From the NCBI GenBank assembly GCA_903929895.1, contig CAIYWM010000553.1, positions 1 to 8,840 on the forward strand: a stretch of 8,840 nucleotides of DNA. The letters run 5' to 3'. Shown here piece by piece: positions 1-7,319 of this stretch. Each line of letters begins with the position of its first letter. The first letter of the stretch is position 1. Below the pieces are notes generated by a model. The model ran no database searches, was not told the origin of the DNA, and saw only the letters and a program-made list of their open reading frames with translations. Source of the stretch: an uncultured Alphaproteobacteria bacterium. Its GTDB lineage: Bacteria > Pseudomonadota > Alphaproteobacteria > Reyranellales > Reyranellaceae. Position numbers and translations under genes: made by a program.

Positions 1-2
1 TA

Positions 3-1208
3 TGGCCGCAGGAAATCTACTTCGTCACGGGCTTCCTGATCCTGGGCGCGTTCGGCCTGTTCTTCGCCTCGTCGCTGTTCGGCCGGGTCTGGTGCGGCTT
101 CACCTGCCCGCAGACCGTCTGGACGGACCTCTTCATGTGGGTCGAGCGGCGGATCGAGGGCGACCGCAACGAGCGCATGCGGCTCGACCGCCAGCCGATG
201 TCGGCGGGCAAGGCCGTCCGCAAGACGCTGAAGCACACCGCCTGGCTGGTCATCGCCGCCGCCACCGGCGGCGCCTGGGTCTTCTACTACGTCGATGCCC
301 CGACCACGCTGGTGAAGATCTTCCGCGGCGAGGCCTCGATGGAGGTCTACGCCTTCGTCGGCCTGTTCACCGCCACGACCTATGTCCTGGCCGGCTGGGC
401 GCGCGAGCAGGTCTGCACCTACATGTGCCCGTGGCCGCGCTTCCAGGCCGCGATGCTCGACGAGCAGAGCCTGATCGTCACCTATCAGAAGTGGCGCGGC
501 GAACCGCGCGGCAAGCACAAGGCCGGCGACAGCTGGGCCGGCCGCGGCGACTGCATCGACTGCAATCTCTGCGTCGCCGTCTGCCCGACGGGCATCGACA
601 TCCGCGACGGCCAGCAGATCGAATGCATCGGCTGCGGCCTGTGTATCGACGCCTGCACGCAGACGATGGAAAAAGTCGAACGTCCGACCGGTCTTATCCG
701 CTGGGATACGCTCGCCGCCCAGCAGGCGAAGGAGACCCGCAGCGCACCCGTGCCGTGGCGGCCCGTCCGGCCGCGCACCCTGCTCTACGCCGCCCTGCTC
801 GGCATCGTCACCATCGTCATGGTGGTGGCCTTCGCGCTGCGCACCGACACCGAACTGACGGTCCAGCGCGACCGCAACCCGAACTTCGTCCGCCTGTCCA
901 ACGGCGACGTCCGCAACTCCTACGCCGTCAAGGTGCTGAACAAGCGCCGAGCGCCCCGGCACGTCCATCTCGAGATCGACGGGCTGCCGTCGGCCCAGCT
1001 GGGCTTCGTCGGCGCTGACGTTGAAGGCAGCGGCGCGACCGCGACGCTGACGGTACAGCCCGACGCCGTGGGCACCTTCCGGGTCTTCGTCACGGTGCCT
1101 TCATCCGCTGCGCCGTCGGGCGCGAAGCCCATCTCCTTTACCGTGCGCGACGAGTCGGGCGGCGGGCGTGCCTCGCACGACGCCGTCTTCGTCGGCCCGG
1201 GACGCTGA
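3..1208 (+). CDS. ccoG: CcoG/FixG cbb3 oxidase accessory iron-sulfur protein (5' truncated)
   Basis: Membrane protein needed for cbb3-type cytochrome c oxidase biogenesis; family members have been reported to act in copper handling as cupric reductases. The gene enters from the left edge, leaving 401 residues against a usual length of roughly 450-500. The reading frame is open from base 3, well upstream of the ATG at 135, and encodes family-typical sequence there (CGFTCPQTVWTDLFMW, residues 31-46), so 135 is not the start. Visible-residue landmarks are membrane segments near 7-27, 80-97, 114-131 and 260-280. Cysteine pairs sit at C31/C35 and C138/C142. Two ferredoxin-type 4Fe-4S motifs lie at C184/C187/C190/C194-P and C208/C211/C214/C218. 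A C-terminal Ig-like FixG_C domain spans about 285-401 and is probably periplasmic. The second cluster motif is followed by TQTM where many homologues have an acidic pair. It is the first visible gene of the ccoGHIS unit, with 10 nt to the next start. Confidence 0.97.
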   Translation, partial: WPQEIYFVTGFLILGAFGLFFASSLFGRVWCGFTCPQTVWTDLFMWVERRIEGDRNERMRLDRQPMSAGKAVRKTLKHTAWLVIAAATGGAWVFYYVDAPTTLVKIFRGEASMEVYAFVGLFTATTYVLAGWAREQVCTYMCPWPRFQAAMLDEQSLIVTYQKWRGEPRGKHKAGDSWAGRGDCIDCNLCVAVCPTGIDIRDGQQIECIGCGLCIDACTQTMEKVERPTGLIRWDTLAAQQAKETRSAPVPWRPVRPRTLLYAALLGIVTIVMVVAFALRTDTELTVQRDRNPNFVRLSNGDVRNSYAVKVLNKRRAPRHVHLEIDGLPSAQLGFVGADVEGSGATATLTVQPDAVGTFRVFVTVPSSAAPSGAKPISFTVRDESGGGRASHDAVFVGPGR

Positions 1209-1210
1209 GG
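1207..1210 (+). promoter_or_regulatory. Ribosome binding site that sets the ccoH start
   Basis: GAGG overlaps the ccoG stop codon and lies 8 nt before the ATG at 1219. It supports 1219 over the in-frame ATG at 1168, which would add 17 low-complexity residues read from inside ccoG. Confidence 0.6.
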
Positions 1211-1218
1211 ACAAGACC

Positions 1219-1695
1219 ATGAACACAATCGATGTCGCGCGCGGCCGATACATTCCCTGGCTCTTCGTCGCGGGGTTCGCGATCGTGTTCGCGGTCAACG
1301 CAACGATGATCGGGCTGGCGGTCGGATCCTTCTCCGGCCTCTACACGCCGAAACCGCGCGATCGGGGCCTGCACTACAACGAGATCATCGCGGCCCAGCA
1401 GGCCCGCGATGCACTCGGCTGGCGGGTCGAACCGACCTGGCAGCCCGGCACGGACAATATCGAGATCGCCGTGTTCGACCGCGCCGGCCAGCCTCTCGCC
1501 GGCGCGCAGGTCGCCGTGGCGCTGGTGCGTCCGGCCGAGAAGAGCGCGGTGGTAGGCGTTGCGATGGAAGCCGTCGATATCGGGCGGCACGCCGGCCACG
1601 TCACCCTGCCCGCGCGCGGCAACTGGGACGTCGACATCTCCGTTGAGCAGGGCGGCCAGCGCTTTGCGCAGACGCGCCGGATGTTCCTCAGGTGA
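1219..1695 (+). CDS. ccoH: CcoH/FixH cbb3 oxidase assembly protein
   Basis: Small single-span membrane protein that associates with and stabilises the assembling cbb3 oxidase, and is thought to work with CcoI and CcoS. The product from ATG 1219 is 158 residues, the usual FixH size. Residues 11-40 form the N-terminal anchor with the family-typical FAVNATM stretch. They are followed by a YTPKP segment and HYNEIIAAQQARDALGW at 52-68, the most recognisable FixH signature. The remainder to 158 is a beta-rich periplasmic domain with no cysteines. The family is called from position, length and these motifs together. The stop at 1693-1695 overlaps the GTG start of ccoI by 4 nt, so translation of the two is probably coupled. 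A longer start at 1168 is possible but lacks a good ribosome site and reads through ccoG codons. Confidence 0.93.
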   Translation: MNTIDVARGRYIPWLFVAGFAIVFAVNATMIGLAVGSFSGLYTPKPRDRGLHYNEIIAAQQARDALGWRVEPTWQPGTDNIEIAVFDRAGQPLAGAQVAVALVRPAEKSAVVGVAMEAVDIGRHAGHVTLPARGNWDVDISVEQGGQRFAQTRRMFLR

Positions 1696-4064
1696 CCGAC
1701 GCGGTCCTCTACGCTCCCTCGGTTACCGCCCCCGCGGTTGCGCGCACCTGCGCGCATTGCGGCGATACGGTGCGGGGGGCGCCGGACGCGCTGTTCTGCT
1801 GCCCGGGCTGCGCTAGCGCCCACGCCATCATCGGCGCCGCCGGGCTCGGCGCCTTCTATCGGCGACTCGAAGAGACGCGCGCGCACCGGCCCGAACCGCT
1901 CGAAATCGATTTCACCACCTATGCCAGGCCCGACGGACACGGGGGCGCCTCGCTGGAGCTTCTGGTCGACGGGCTCGATTGCGCCGCCTGCGTCTGGCTG
2001 ATCGAGAGCCTGCTGGCGCGCAATTCCACGGTCACCCGCGCCCGGGTCCATCTCTCGACGCGCCGCCTGTCGCTGGCGTGGCAGGGATCGGTCGCCGACG
2101 CCAACGGACATGCCGGGCTGGTCGCGGCCCTGGGCTTCCGGCTGGCGCCCTACGACACGATCGCGGTGGCCGCCGGCGACGATCGCGAAACCCGCGAGCT
2201 GTTGCGTGCCATGGCGGTCGCCGGCTTCGCGGCGGCCAACGTGATGCTGCTCTCCGTCGCCGTCTGGGCGGGCCATGACGGCTCGATGGGCGACGCCACG
2301 CGCACGCTCTTTCACTGGCTCTCGGCGGCCATCGCCCTGCCGGCGGTCGCCTATGCCGGCCGGCCCTTCTTCCGCTCGGCCCTGAATGCGCTGCGCGCCG
2401 GGCGCACCAACATGGACGTGCCGATCTCGATCGGCGTCACGCTGGCGTGCATCGTCAGCCTGCATGAGGCCTGGGCCGGCGAACAGCACGCCTATTTCGA
2501 TTCGGCCATCACCCTGCTGTTCTTCCTGCTGATCGGACGCTATCTCGACCGTCGTGCACGCGGTCGCGCACGGCAGGCCGTGCATGCGCTGCTGGCACTG
2601 TCCAGCCGCAGCGCCACCGTGGTCGGTGCCGACGGCAGCACGACCTCGCGGCGCGTCGACAGTCTCGTTCCCGGGGACGTGCTGCTGGTCGCCGCGGGCG
2701 AACGGCTGGGCGCCGACGGCATCGTGAGCGAAGGCGTGTCCACCCTGGATGCGTCCCTGGTGACCGGCGAGAGCCTGCCGCAGCCCGCCTCTCCGGGCGT
2801 GAAGGCCTTCGCCGGCACGATCAATCTCGGCGCGGTCCTGCGCGTGAAGGTCACCGCGGCGGGCGACAACACGCTGCTCTCGGAGATCGTGCGGCTGGTC
2901 GAGGCGGCGGAGCGCGGCCGCTCGCGTTTCGTGGCGCTCGCCGACCGGGTCGCACGCGCCTACGCGCCGGTGGTGCACCTGACGGCCCTGCTCACCTTCC
3001 TGGGCTGGACCTTGCTGGCCGGCCTCGCCTGGGACCGTGCGCTGCTCATCTCCACGGCCGTCCTGATCATCACCTGTCCCTGCGCGCTCGCGCTGGCGGT
3101 GCCGGTCGTTCAGGTCGTGGCCAGCACGCGGCTGCTGCGATCCGGCATTCTGCTCCTGTCGCCGACGGCGCTGGAGCGCCTGGCACAGGTCGATCACGTG
3201 GTCTTCGACAAGACCGGCACCCTCACCCTCGGCCGGCCCGAACTGGTGGCGGCACCGGACGACCCCGAGGCCCGTCAACTCGCGGCCTCGCTCGCGCTCA
3301 ACTCGCGCCATCCGCTGGCTCGCGCCCTCGTGCGCGCCATTCCGGAAGCGATCCCGGCCGCGCGCGTCGTCGAACATCCGGGCGCGGGACTGGAGAGCGA
3401 TGGCGTGCGGCTCGGGTCGGCGTCCTTCTGCGGCGTCACCAATCCGCCGGACGACGGACGGTCTGAACTGTGGCTCTCGCAGCCGCACTGCTCGCCCGTG
3501 CGCTTTGCCTTCGCCGACCGGCTGCGGCCGGACGCGAGTGCGACCGTTGCTGCGCTGCGCCAGAGCGGCCTCGCCGTCGAGATCCTGTCGGGCGACCGCC
3601 GCGCCGCCGTTGCGGACGCGGCCGCCGCGGCAGGCATCGCCGAGTGGCGGTCCGGCGTCACGCCGGCGGAGAAGGCACAACGCCTCGCAGAGCTTGCCGC
3701 TCAGGGGAAGCGCGTCCTGATGGTGGGCGACGGCTTGAACGACGCGCCGGCGCTCGCGGCCGCCCACGCCTCGATCTCGCCAACCACCGCGGCCGAGGCC
3801 ACCCAGTCCACCGCCGATGCCGTCTTCCAGGGCGATGCGCTCGGGCCGGTCGCCGAGATCCTCGACGTGGCGCGCCGTGCCGACCGGCTGGTTCGCCAGA
3901 ACCTGGCTCTGGCCCTCCTCTACAATCTCAGCGCCGTGCCGCTGGCGATCCTGGGCAGCGTCACGCCGCTGATCGCGGCCGTCGCGATGTCCTCGTCTTC
4001 CCTGCTGGTGATCGGCAACGCCCTGCGTCTCGGCGCCGGCGGGCCCAAGGGCTGGAGGTCCTGA
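1692..4064 (+). CDS. ccoI: CcoI/FixI copper-transporting P1B-type ATPase
   Basis: Inner-membrane ATPase that exports Cu(I) for insertion into the CuB site of the cbb3 oxidase. It is 790 residues long with a GTG start inside GTGA, overlapping the ccoH stop. Domain order is as follows. An N-terminal cysteine cluster (C20, C23, C36, C37, C40) fits the ATPase-associated metal-binding domain of this subfamily. A heavy-metal-associated domain carries C97-A-A-C100. Membrane helices begin about 172. The actuator loop has TGES at 358-361. The copper-selective CPC is at 462-464. The phosphorylation motif DKTGT is at 506-510, with catalytic Asp506. The HP pair is H540-P541, and the hinge motif GDGLNDAP is at 679-686. 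The last helices carry Y744-N745 and M766 followed by four serines, typical of copper P1B ATPases. All catalytic residues are intact. A general copper-efflux CopA is the alternative, but the N-terminal cysteine cluster and flanking ccoH and ccoS favour CcoI. Confidence 0.97.
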   Translation: MTDAVLYAPSVTAPAVARTCAHCGDTVRGAPDALFCCPGCASAHAIIGAAGLGAFYRRLEETRAHRPEPLEIDFTTYARPDGHGGASLELLVDGLDCAACVWLIESLLARNSTVTRARVHLSTRRLSLAWQGSVADANGHAGLVAALGFRLAPYDTIAVAAGDDRETRELLRAMAVAGFAAANVMLLSVAVWAGHDGSMGDATRTLFHWLSAAIALPAVAYAGRPFFRSALNALRAGRTNMDVPISIGVTLACIVSLHEAWAGEQHAYFDSAITLLFFLLIGRYLDRRARGRARQAVHALLALSSRSATVVGADGSTTSRRVDSLVPGDVLLVAAGERLGADGIVSEGVSTLDASLVTGESLPQPASPGVKAFAGTINLGAVLRVKVTAAGDNTLLSEIVRLVEAAERGRSRFVALADRVARAYAPVVHLTALLTFLGWTLLAGLAWDRALLISTAVLIITCPCALALAVPVVQVVASTRLLRSGILLLSPTALERLAQVDHVVFDKTGTLTLGRPELVAAPDDPEARQLAASLALNSRHPLARALVRAIPEAIPAARVVEHPGAGLESDGVRLGSASFCGVTNPPDDGRSELWLSQPHCSPVRFAFADRLRPDASATVAALRQSGLAVEILSGDRRAAVADAAAAAGIAEWRSGVTPAEKAQRLAELAAQGKRVLMVGDGLNDAPALAAAHASISPTTAAEATQSTADAVFQGDALGPVAEILDVARRADRLVRQNLALALLYNLSAVPLAILGSVTPLIAAVAMSSSSLLVIGNALRLGAGGPKGWRS

Positions 4065-4219
4065 TGGACAGTCTGCTCGTCCTGGTGCCGGCGGCCCTCA
4101 TCCTCGGCCTGCTCGCTCTCGCGGCCTTCCTCTGGGCCCTGCGCAACGGGCAGTACGACGATCCCGACGGCGCCGCCGGCCGCATTCTTTTCGATGACGA
4201 CGACACAAGGAGCAAATGA
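4064..4219 (+). CDS. ccoS: CcoS/FixS cbb3 oxidase maturation peptide
   Basis: A 51-residue membrane peptide of the cbb3 maturation pathway. Loss of the homologue in other bacteria gives oxidase lacking its haem b and copper cofactors. Residues 4-25 form one hydrophobic helix. They are followed by the diagnostic CcoS tail: W24, then NGQYDDPDGAAGRILFDDDD at 28-47 (QYDD, a glycine-rich turn, RILFD). The TGA of ccoI and this ATG share one base. GGAGG at 4054-4058 lies 5 nt before the start, inside the end of ccoI. The C-terminal DDDDTRSK tail is short and acidic. Its 3' end encodes the ribosome site for the next gene and its stop overlaps that gene's first ATG, so coupling continues downstream. 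Confidence 0.95.
   Translation: MDSLLVLVPAALILGLLALAAFLWALRNGQYDDPDGAAGRILFDDDDTRSK
4207..4212 (+). promoter_or_regulatory. Ribosome binding site inside the ccoS end
   Basis: AAGGAG encoded within the last codons of ccoS. It is 3 nt from the ATG at 4216 and 6 nt from the ATG at 4219. The spacing favours 4219 as the functional start of the small membrane protein. Confidence 0.6.
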
Positions 4220-4410
4220 TGTCCTACTGGATCATGGGAACCATGGCCGCCCTGATGGGCCTCGTCGGGCTGTTGATGGCGGGCGCCGCGAAGGACACCG
4301 GCATCCTCGCCTTCGGCCTCGGCCTGTCGCTCTTCGGTGTCCTGTTCTGCTGGTTCATGATCAAGACCGCCTTCGACGAGGCCGAACGGAACGCCGCCGA
4401 AGGCAAGTAG
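4216..4410 (+). CDS. Small two-helix membrane protein coupled to ccoS (unknown function)
   Basis: A 64-residue product (63 if the second, better-spaced ATG at 4219 is used) that I do not recognise as a named family. It has two hydrophobic segments, about residues 4-24 and 28-49, joined by a short AAKDTG turn. A charged soluble tail follows (KTAFDEAERNAAEGK). This predicts a helical hairpin with both ends on the same side, probably cytoplasmic given the positive and acidic tail. There is one cysteine, C45, in the second helix. Evidence that it is a real gene: a strong AAGGAG, a 4-nt overlap with the ccoS stop, operon-like codon use, and a hydrophobic pattern unlikely in a shadow frame. Position suggests a role in, or near, cbb3 oxidase assembly or stability, possibly as an accessory subunit, but that rests on position alone. 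Confidence 0.8.
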   Translation: MMSYWIMGTMAALMGLVGLLMAGAAKDTGILAFGLGLSLFGVLFCWFMIKTAFDEAERNAAEGK

Positions 4411-4416
4411 CCGGGA

Positions 4417-4430
4417 TTGATCTGGATCAT
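4417..4430 (+). promoter_or_regulatory. FNR/FixK-type box (anaerobox)
   Basis: TTGAT-CTGG-ATCAT matches the FNR/FixK consensus TTGAT-N4-ATCAA at 9 of 10 defined positions and contains a perfect TGATC-TG-GATCA dyad. Its centre is 4423.5. It lies in the 70-nt gap between the small membrane gene and the 123-codon gene and probably activates the latter under low oxygen. FNR-family control of cbb3 loci is well established; binding at this site is inferred. Confidence 0.75.
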
Positions 4431-4451
4431 GGGCCGTTGAACTCTGGCGGG

Positions 4452-4457
4452 CATAGT
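4452..4457 (+). promoter_or_regulatory. Candidate -10 element for the 123-codon gene
   Basis: CATAGT (4 of 6 against TATAAT) lies where an FNR class II promoter would need it. A start site at about 4464-4465 puts the box centre at about -41.5 and gives a 5' leader of roughly 16 nt that holds the ribosome site at 4470-4475. No -35 is expected in this class. Confidence 0.4.
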
Positions 4458-4480
4458 GAGCCATCGCCCAAGGAGAACTC

Positions 4481-4852
4481 ATGCCGCTCAAGAAAATCAT
4501 CCTCGAACTGGCCCGCACGCCCGAGTTTCCCAACGGCAGCTCGAACCATGGCTATGAATTCGTCGCCCCGCTCGATGCGGACGGTCATCTGCAGGCCGAA
4601 GGCTGGCCCAAGCACAAGACCGCCTGCACCGTGCGCCGCTTCTGGCAAGGCGCCGACGACGAGACCGGCAATCTGATCCATCGCCGCGACGGCAAGTGGG
4701 CCTTCTCCTACCAGCCGGGAGACGACGACGACGAGCCGATCTTCCGCTTCGACACCCACAGGTTCGTCACGGGCGAATACGTGTCCGTCACCGAGCATGA
4801 CGGCGTGCAGCGGCCGTTCAAGGTCGTGAAGGTCACGCCGAAGGTGGTGTGA
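4481..4852 (+). CDS. Conserved-looking hypothetical protein, probably oxygen-regulated
   Basis: A 123-residue soluble protein with no signal peptide or membrane segment. AAGGAG at 4470-4475 lies 5 nt before the ATG. It opens with LKKIILELARTPEFPNGSS, followed by HGYEF at 23-27. The middle has CTVRRFW at 49-55 and IHRRDGKWAFSY at 66-77. An acidic patch (DDDDE, 81-85) follows, then a beta-rich end with GEYVSV at 98-103 and a basic tail. There is a single cysteine (C49), so no metal or iron-sulfur motif. My impression, unverified, is that similar uncharacterised proteins occur in other alphaproteobacteria. I cannot assign a domain or function. The FNR/FixK-like box upstream and the adjacent cbb3 operon suggest a role in microaerobic growth. 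Read-through from the upstream operon is also possible because no terminator is seen between them. Confidence 0.88.
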   Translation: MPLKKIILELARTPEFPNGSSNHGYEFVAPLDADGHLQAEGWPKHKTACTVRRFWQGADDETGNLIHRRDGKWAFSYQPGDDDDEPIFRFDTHRFVTGEYVSVTEHDGVQRPFKVVKVTPKVV

Positions 4853-4871
4853 CGCCGCGAATTGCCTGCCG

Positions 4872-6254
4872 TCAGGCCGCGTCGCGCATCCTGTCCGCCG
4901 ACACGGCACGGGCGACGCGCGTCGCGCCCTCGATCTGCTCAAGGACGGAACTTCCCTCCCAGGCTGCGCCACGCAGCGGGTGGCCAACGGCATAGAGGCG
5001 TCGCGATCGGTGGCCATCGCTTCCGATCACCGCGCCGGTCGCGGCATCGGCCTCGATGCCGAACCCGACGGGATGAGGCCTCACCGCGCCTCTTGCCAGG
5101 AGATTGCGGGCCAGCGCGTCGCGCAAGCGCCGCCAGTCCGCCTCATACCCTGCGGCGTTCACGACATGATCGAAGCGACGGTTCCGGCTTTCAGCATCGC
5201 CGCGCGGACGCCAGGTCACCTCGACGCCGGGCTCGGCAGATGGCGCCAGTCCCTGCACGCGCCCGGCCATGTTGAAGAAGCGACCCTGCTTCTGGACGCG
5301 ATCCAGCCACGCCATAGAATCGGGCACGGCACGGTGGAAGGCCAGGTCCCAGAAGGTCCTGAGATGACGGATGAACCGCCGGCGCTCGATGTCGGATGCA
5401 TTGGCCCATAGCGGCTCGATGAACGGACGCAGACTCAGGACCAGGCGCTGCCAATCCTCTCCCGCTGCCGCGATGGCGCGTCGTTCCCGCTGGATTTCCC
5501 GCAACAAGGCGCGCGTCGTGTCGGGAAGGTTCTCGGGACGCAGAAAAGCGGGCCATGCCTCGACCTCACGCCGGGACTGCACGAGCAGGCCACGGCGCGA
5601 GAAGGTGAAGTAACGCCCTCGAAAGCCGCGCTTCTCGAGGCTGATCACGATATCGAGCATCGTAAGGCTGCTGCCGATGATCGCCACATCGCCGTCCGGG
5701 CCGTCGATCGCGTCATAGGCATTCGCCGCCCATGGGTCGCCGACATATCTTCCCTGCGAGCGCACCGACTCGGAAATCGCAAAACCCGATTCGTTTCGCA
5801 CCAGGCCTGTCGCCAACACGATCCTACCGGCCGGAAGCCGACGTCCGGAAGCGAGCACGACCCCGCCTTCCGGCAAGACGTCCACGGCACGATCGACCAC
5901 GTGCTGCACCGCGGTCTTTGCCAATTCCGACTGCACATAGTCGCCGTACAGGTAGCGCGGCGGGAAACTCGCGTCGAAGCTTCCATCGGCCGGCCCGGTC
6001 CAGCCCCGCCTGTCGGGATGGTTGGCCAGCCATCGCGACAGGTGTCCTGGATCGCCCGGATACAGGCTGAACATGCGCGCCGGCCCGTTGACGAGATGGT
6101 CGAGATCCGACGTGCTATAGGCGATGCCACGCCCGAGCTCCGTTCCAGGCTCGACGATCGTCACCTGCCCCGCTGGATATCCCGCCTCCACCAGCTTGAT
6201 GGCGGTTGCGGCTCCTGCGAAGCCGCCGCCGAGGATCAAGATCGAATCAGGCAT
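4872..6254 (-). CDS. FAD/NAD(P)-binding oxidoreductase
   Basis: A 460-residue two-dinucleotide-domain flavoprotein of the FAD-NAD(P)-binding group (NAD_binding_9 type, YdhS-like). The Rossmann motif GGGFAG is at 9-14, with the acidic end of strand 2 at E35. A family-typical NGPARMFSLYPGDPGHLSRWL stretch lies at about 56-76, then RYLYGDY at 100-106 and ATG at 148-150. A second nucleotide site, IIGSSLTMLD, is at 192-201. VNAAGY is at 366-370 and the FAD-contacting C-terminal YAVGHP at 421-426. ATG 6254 is chosen because the Rossmann fold starts at residue 4; 52 upstream in-frame codons lie inside the monooxygenase gene and look non-coding. That start overlaps the preceding gene's stop by 8 nt and lacks a clear ribosome site, which points to translational coupling. 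The substrate is unknown. It could be a hydroxylase or reductase acting with the upstream monooxygenase. Its stop lies 19 nt from the convergent gene. Confidence 0.92.
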   Translation of the reverse strand: MPDSILILGGGFAGAATAIKLVEAGYPAGQVTIVEPGTELGRGIAYSTSDLDHLVNGPARMFSLYPGDPGHLSRWLANHPDRRGWTGPADGSFDASFPPRYLYGDYVQSELAKTAVQHVVDRAVDVLPEGGVVLASGRRLPAGRIVLATGLVRNESGFAISESVRSQGRYVGDPWAANAYDAIDGPDGDVAIIGSSLTMLDIVISLEKRGFRGRYFTFSRRGLLVQSRREVEAWPAFLRPENLPDTTRALLREIQRERRAIAAAGEDWQRLVLSLRPFIEPLWANASDIERRRFIRHLRTFWDLAFHRAVPDSMAWLDRVQKQGRFFNMAGRVQGLAPSAEPGVEVTWRPRGDAESRNRRFDHVVNAAGYEADWRRLRDALARNLLARGAVRPHPVGFGIEADAATGAVIGSDGHRSRRLYAVGHPLRGAAWEGSSVLEQIEGATRVARAVSADRMRDAA

Positions 6255-7314
6255 GCGGCACGCGTGGCATGATGTGCTCCGTAAAGCGGCGCATTTCCGC
6301 TTCGAAGGGCTGGAACTGGAGCATGAAGGTCTCGATGCCGGCGCGATTGAAATCCCTGATCCGCGACGCGACCGTATCGTAGCTGCCGACCAGGCCCGCG
6401 CCCGTGCCACCGTTGCTGCCGACGCGCGGGAACTTCGCGATCGTCCTGGCCATCACCGAATCGGGGTCGGTGTTGGCCTTCTTCACTTCTTTCCAGGGGG
6501 CGTCTTTCTCGGCCAGCGCCGCGAGATGGCGCAGGACTGTCTGCGCCTCCTCGTCGGTCTCGCGTGCAATGACGAAGGCCGACAGGCCAAAGCGCAGCGG
6601 CTGGACAGCCCTGGGTCGGCGCGACACGTCGGCGATCAAGGCCTTCACATCGTCCAGTGGCTGCCCGTTGATGAACCAGACGTCGCCCTGGTCCGCGACC
6701 AGCGCACGCGCCGGCTCGGATTCACCGCCGACATAGATTCGCGGCCGGGGGCGATGCAGCCCGGCCGGCCGCAGGGCATAGCCGTCGAGACGGAACTGCT
6801 CGCCCTGGAAGGTCACGCTTTCGCCGCGCATCAGCGGTTCCACGACGCGCAGCCATTCATGGCCGTAGGCGTAGCGGGCATCGTGGGCGGGGAAGGCTAT
6901 TCCCGCTCGTTCCAGTTCCAGCTTGTTCCACGCATTCACGACGTTGATCGCAAAGCGTCCGCCGCTGATTTCCTCGATCTGCAGCGCCATCTTGGCAAGG
7001 ACCGCGGGATGATAGAGCAGCGGCTTGATGGCGGTGATGATCTCGATCCGGCTGGTCAACGCCGCCAGCGCGGCCGAGGCGGTCCAGGCCTCGAGTTGCG
7101 CGAGGTCGGGCTTGTGCGGGTTGATCGTATGCTGGGCAACCAGCGTCGAATGGAAGCCCAGCCGTTCGGCCTCCAGAACCAGTTCGCGATTGCGCTTCCA
7201 GGATGCGTCGTAGGGTTCGTCCGGATCCTGCAGCGCGGCACGGCTGCCATGGACGAGGGCCCAGATGCCAAAGCGTATGGGTGGAACGGTCATTTGAGGC
7301 GGGTCGACGGACAT
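6247..7314 (-). CDS. LLM-class flavin-dependent monooxygenase (SsuD/SfnG-like)
   Basis: A 355-residue bacterial-luciferase-like TIM-barrel enzyme. Family members use reduced FMN and O2, typically to cleave sulfonates or sulfones or to oxidise other small organics. RFGIWAL at 14-20 is the first barrel strand. ISGGRFAINVVNAWN at 116-130 is the hallmark segment of the SsuD/SfnG/RutA-type clade. PRIYVGGESEPA at 191-202 and FVIARETDEEA at 247-257 also match it. GLVGSYDTVASRI at 307-319 is the usual C-terminal element. Length is close to SfnG and SsuD. There is no signal peptide. The start could be ATG 7314 or the in-frame ATG at 7293; neither has a Shine-Dalgarno sequence. A -10-like TATAAA just upstream would allow leaderless translation from 7314. 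No separate flavin reductase is seen; the overlapping downstream FAD protein is the only candidate partner. The substrate cannot be told from sequence. Confidence 0.93.
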   Translation of the reverse strand: MSVDPPQMTVPPIRFGIWALVHGSRAALQDPDEPYDASWKRNRELVLEAERLGFHSTLVAQHTINPHKPDLAQLEAWTASAALAALTSRIEIITAIKPLLYHPAVLAKMALQIEEISGGRFAINVVNAWNKLELERAGIAFPAHDARYAYGHEWLRVVEPLMRGESVTFQGEQFRLDGYALRPAGLHRPRPRIYVGGESEPARALVADQGDVWFINGQPLDDVKALIADVSRRPRAVQPLRFGLSAFVIARETDEEAQTVLRHLAALAEKDAPWKEVKKANTDPDSVMARTIAKFPRVGSNGGTGAGLVGSYDTVASRIRDFNRAGIETFMLQFQPFEAEMRRFTEHIMPRVPHA

Positions 7315-7319
7315 GTCCG

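Noticed and set aside
2..1018. 338-codon plus-strand frame over ccoG
   Set aside because: It is a frame shifted against the real ccoG, which carries two 4Fe-4S motifs. The product is an Arg/Pro/Ala-rich shadow.
1374..3767. 797-codon open frame on the minus strand opposite ccoH and ccoI
   Set aside because: It is antisense to genes with full catalytic motifs. Its product is rich in Arg, Gly, Gln and Asp with no recognisable domain, as expected from a GC-rich shadow frame.
4864..4877. GCCTG/CAGGC hairpin between the convergent stops as a terminator
   Set aside because: The stem is only 5 bp with a 4-nt loop and no T-tract on either strand. It is too weak to call.
6255..6410. N-terminal extension of the FAD/NAD(P) protein to an ATG at 6410
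   Set aside because: The extra 52 residues are Ser/Arg-rich, lie inside the monooxygenase gene and precede a Rossmann fold that already begins at residue 4 of the shorter form.
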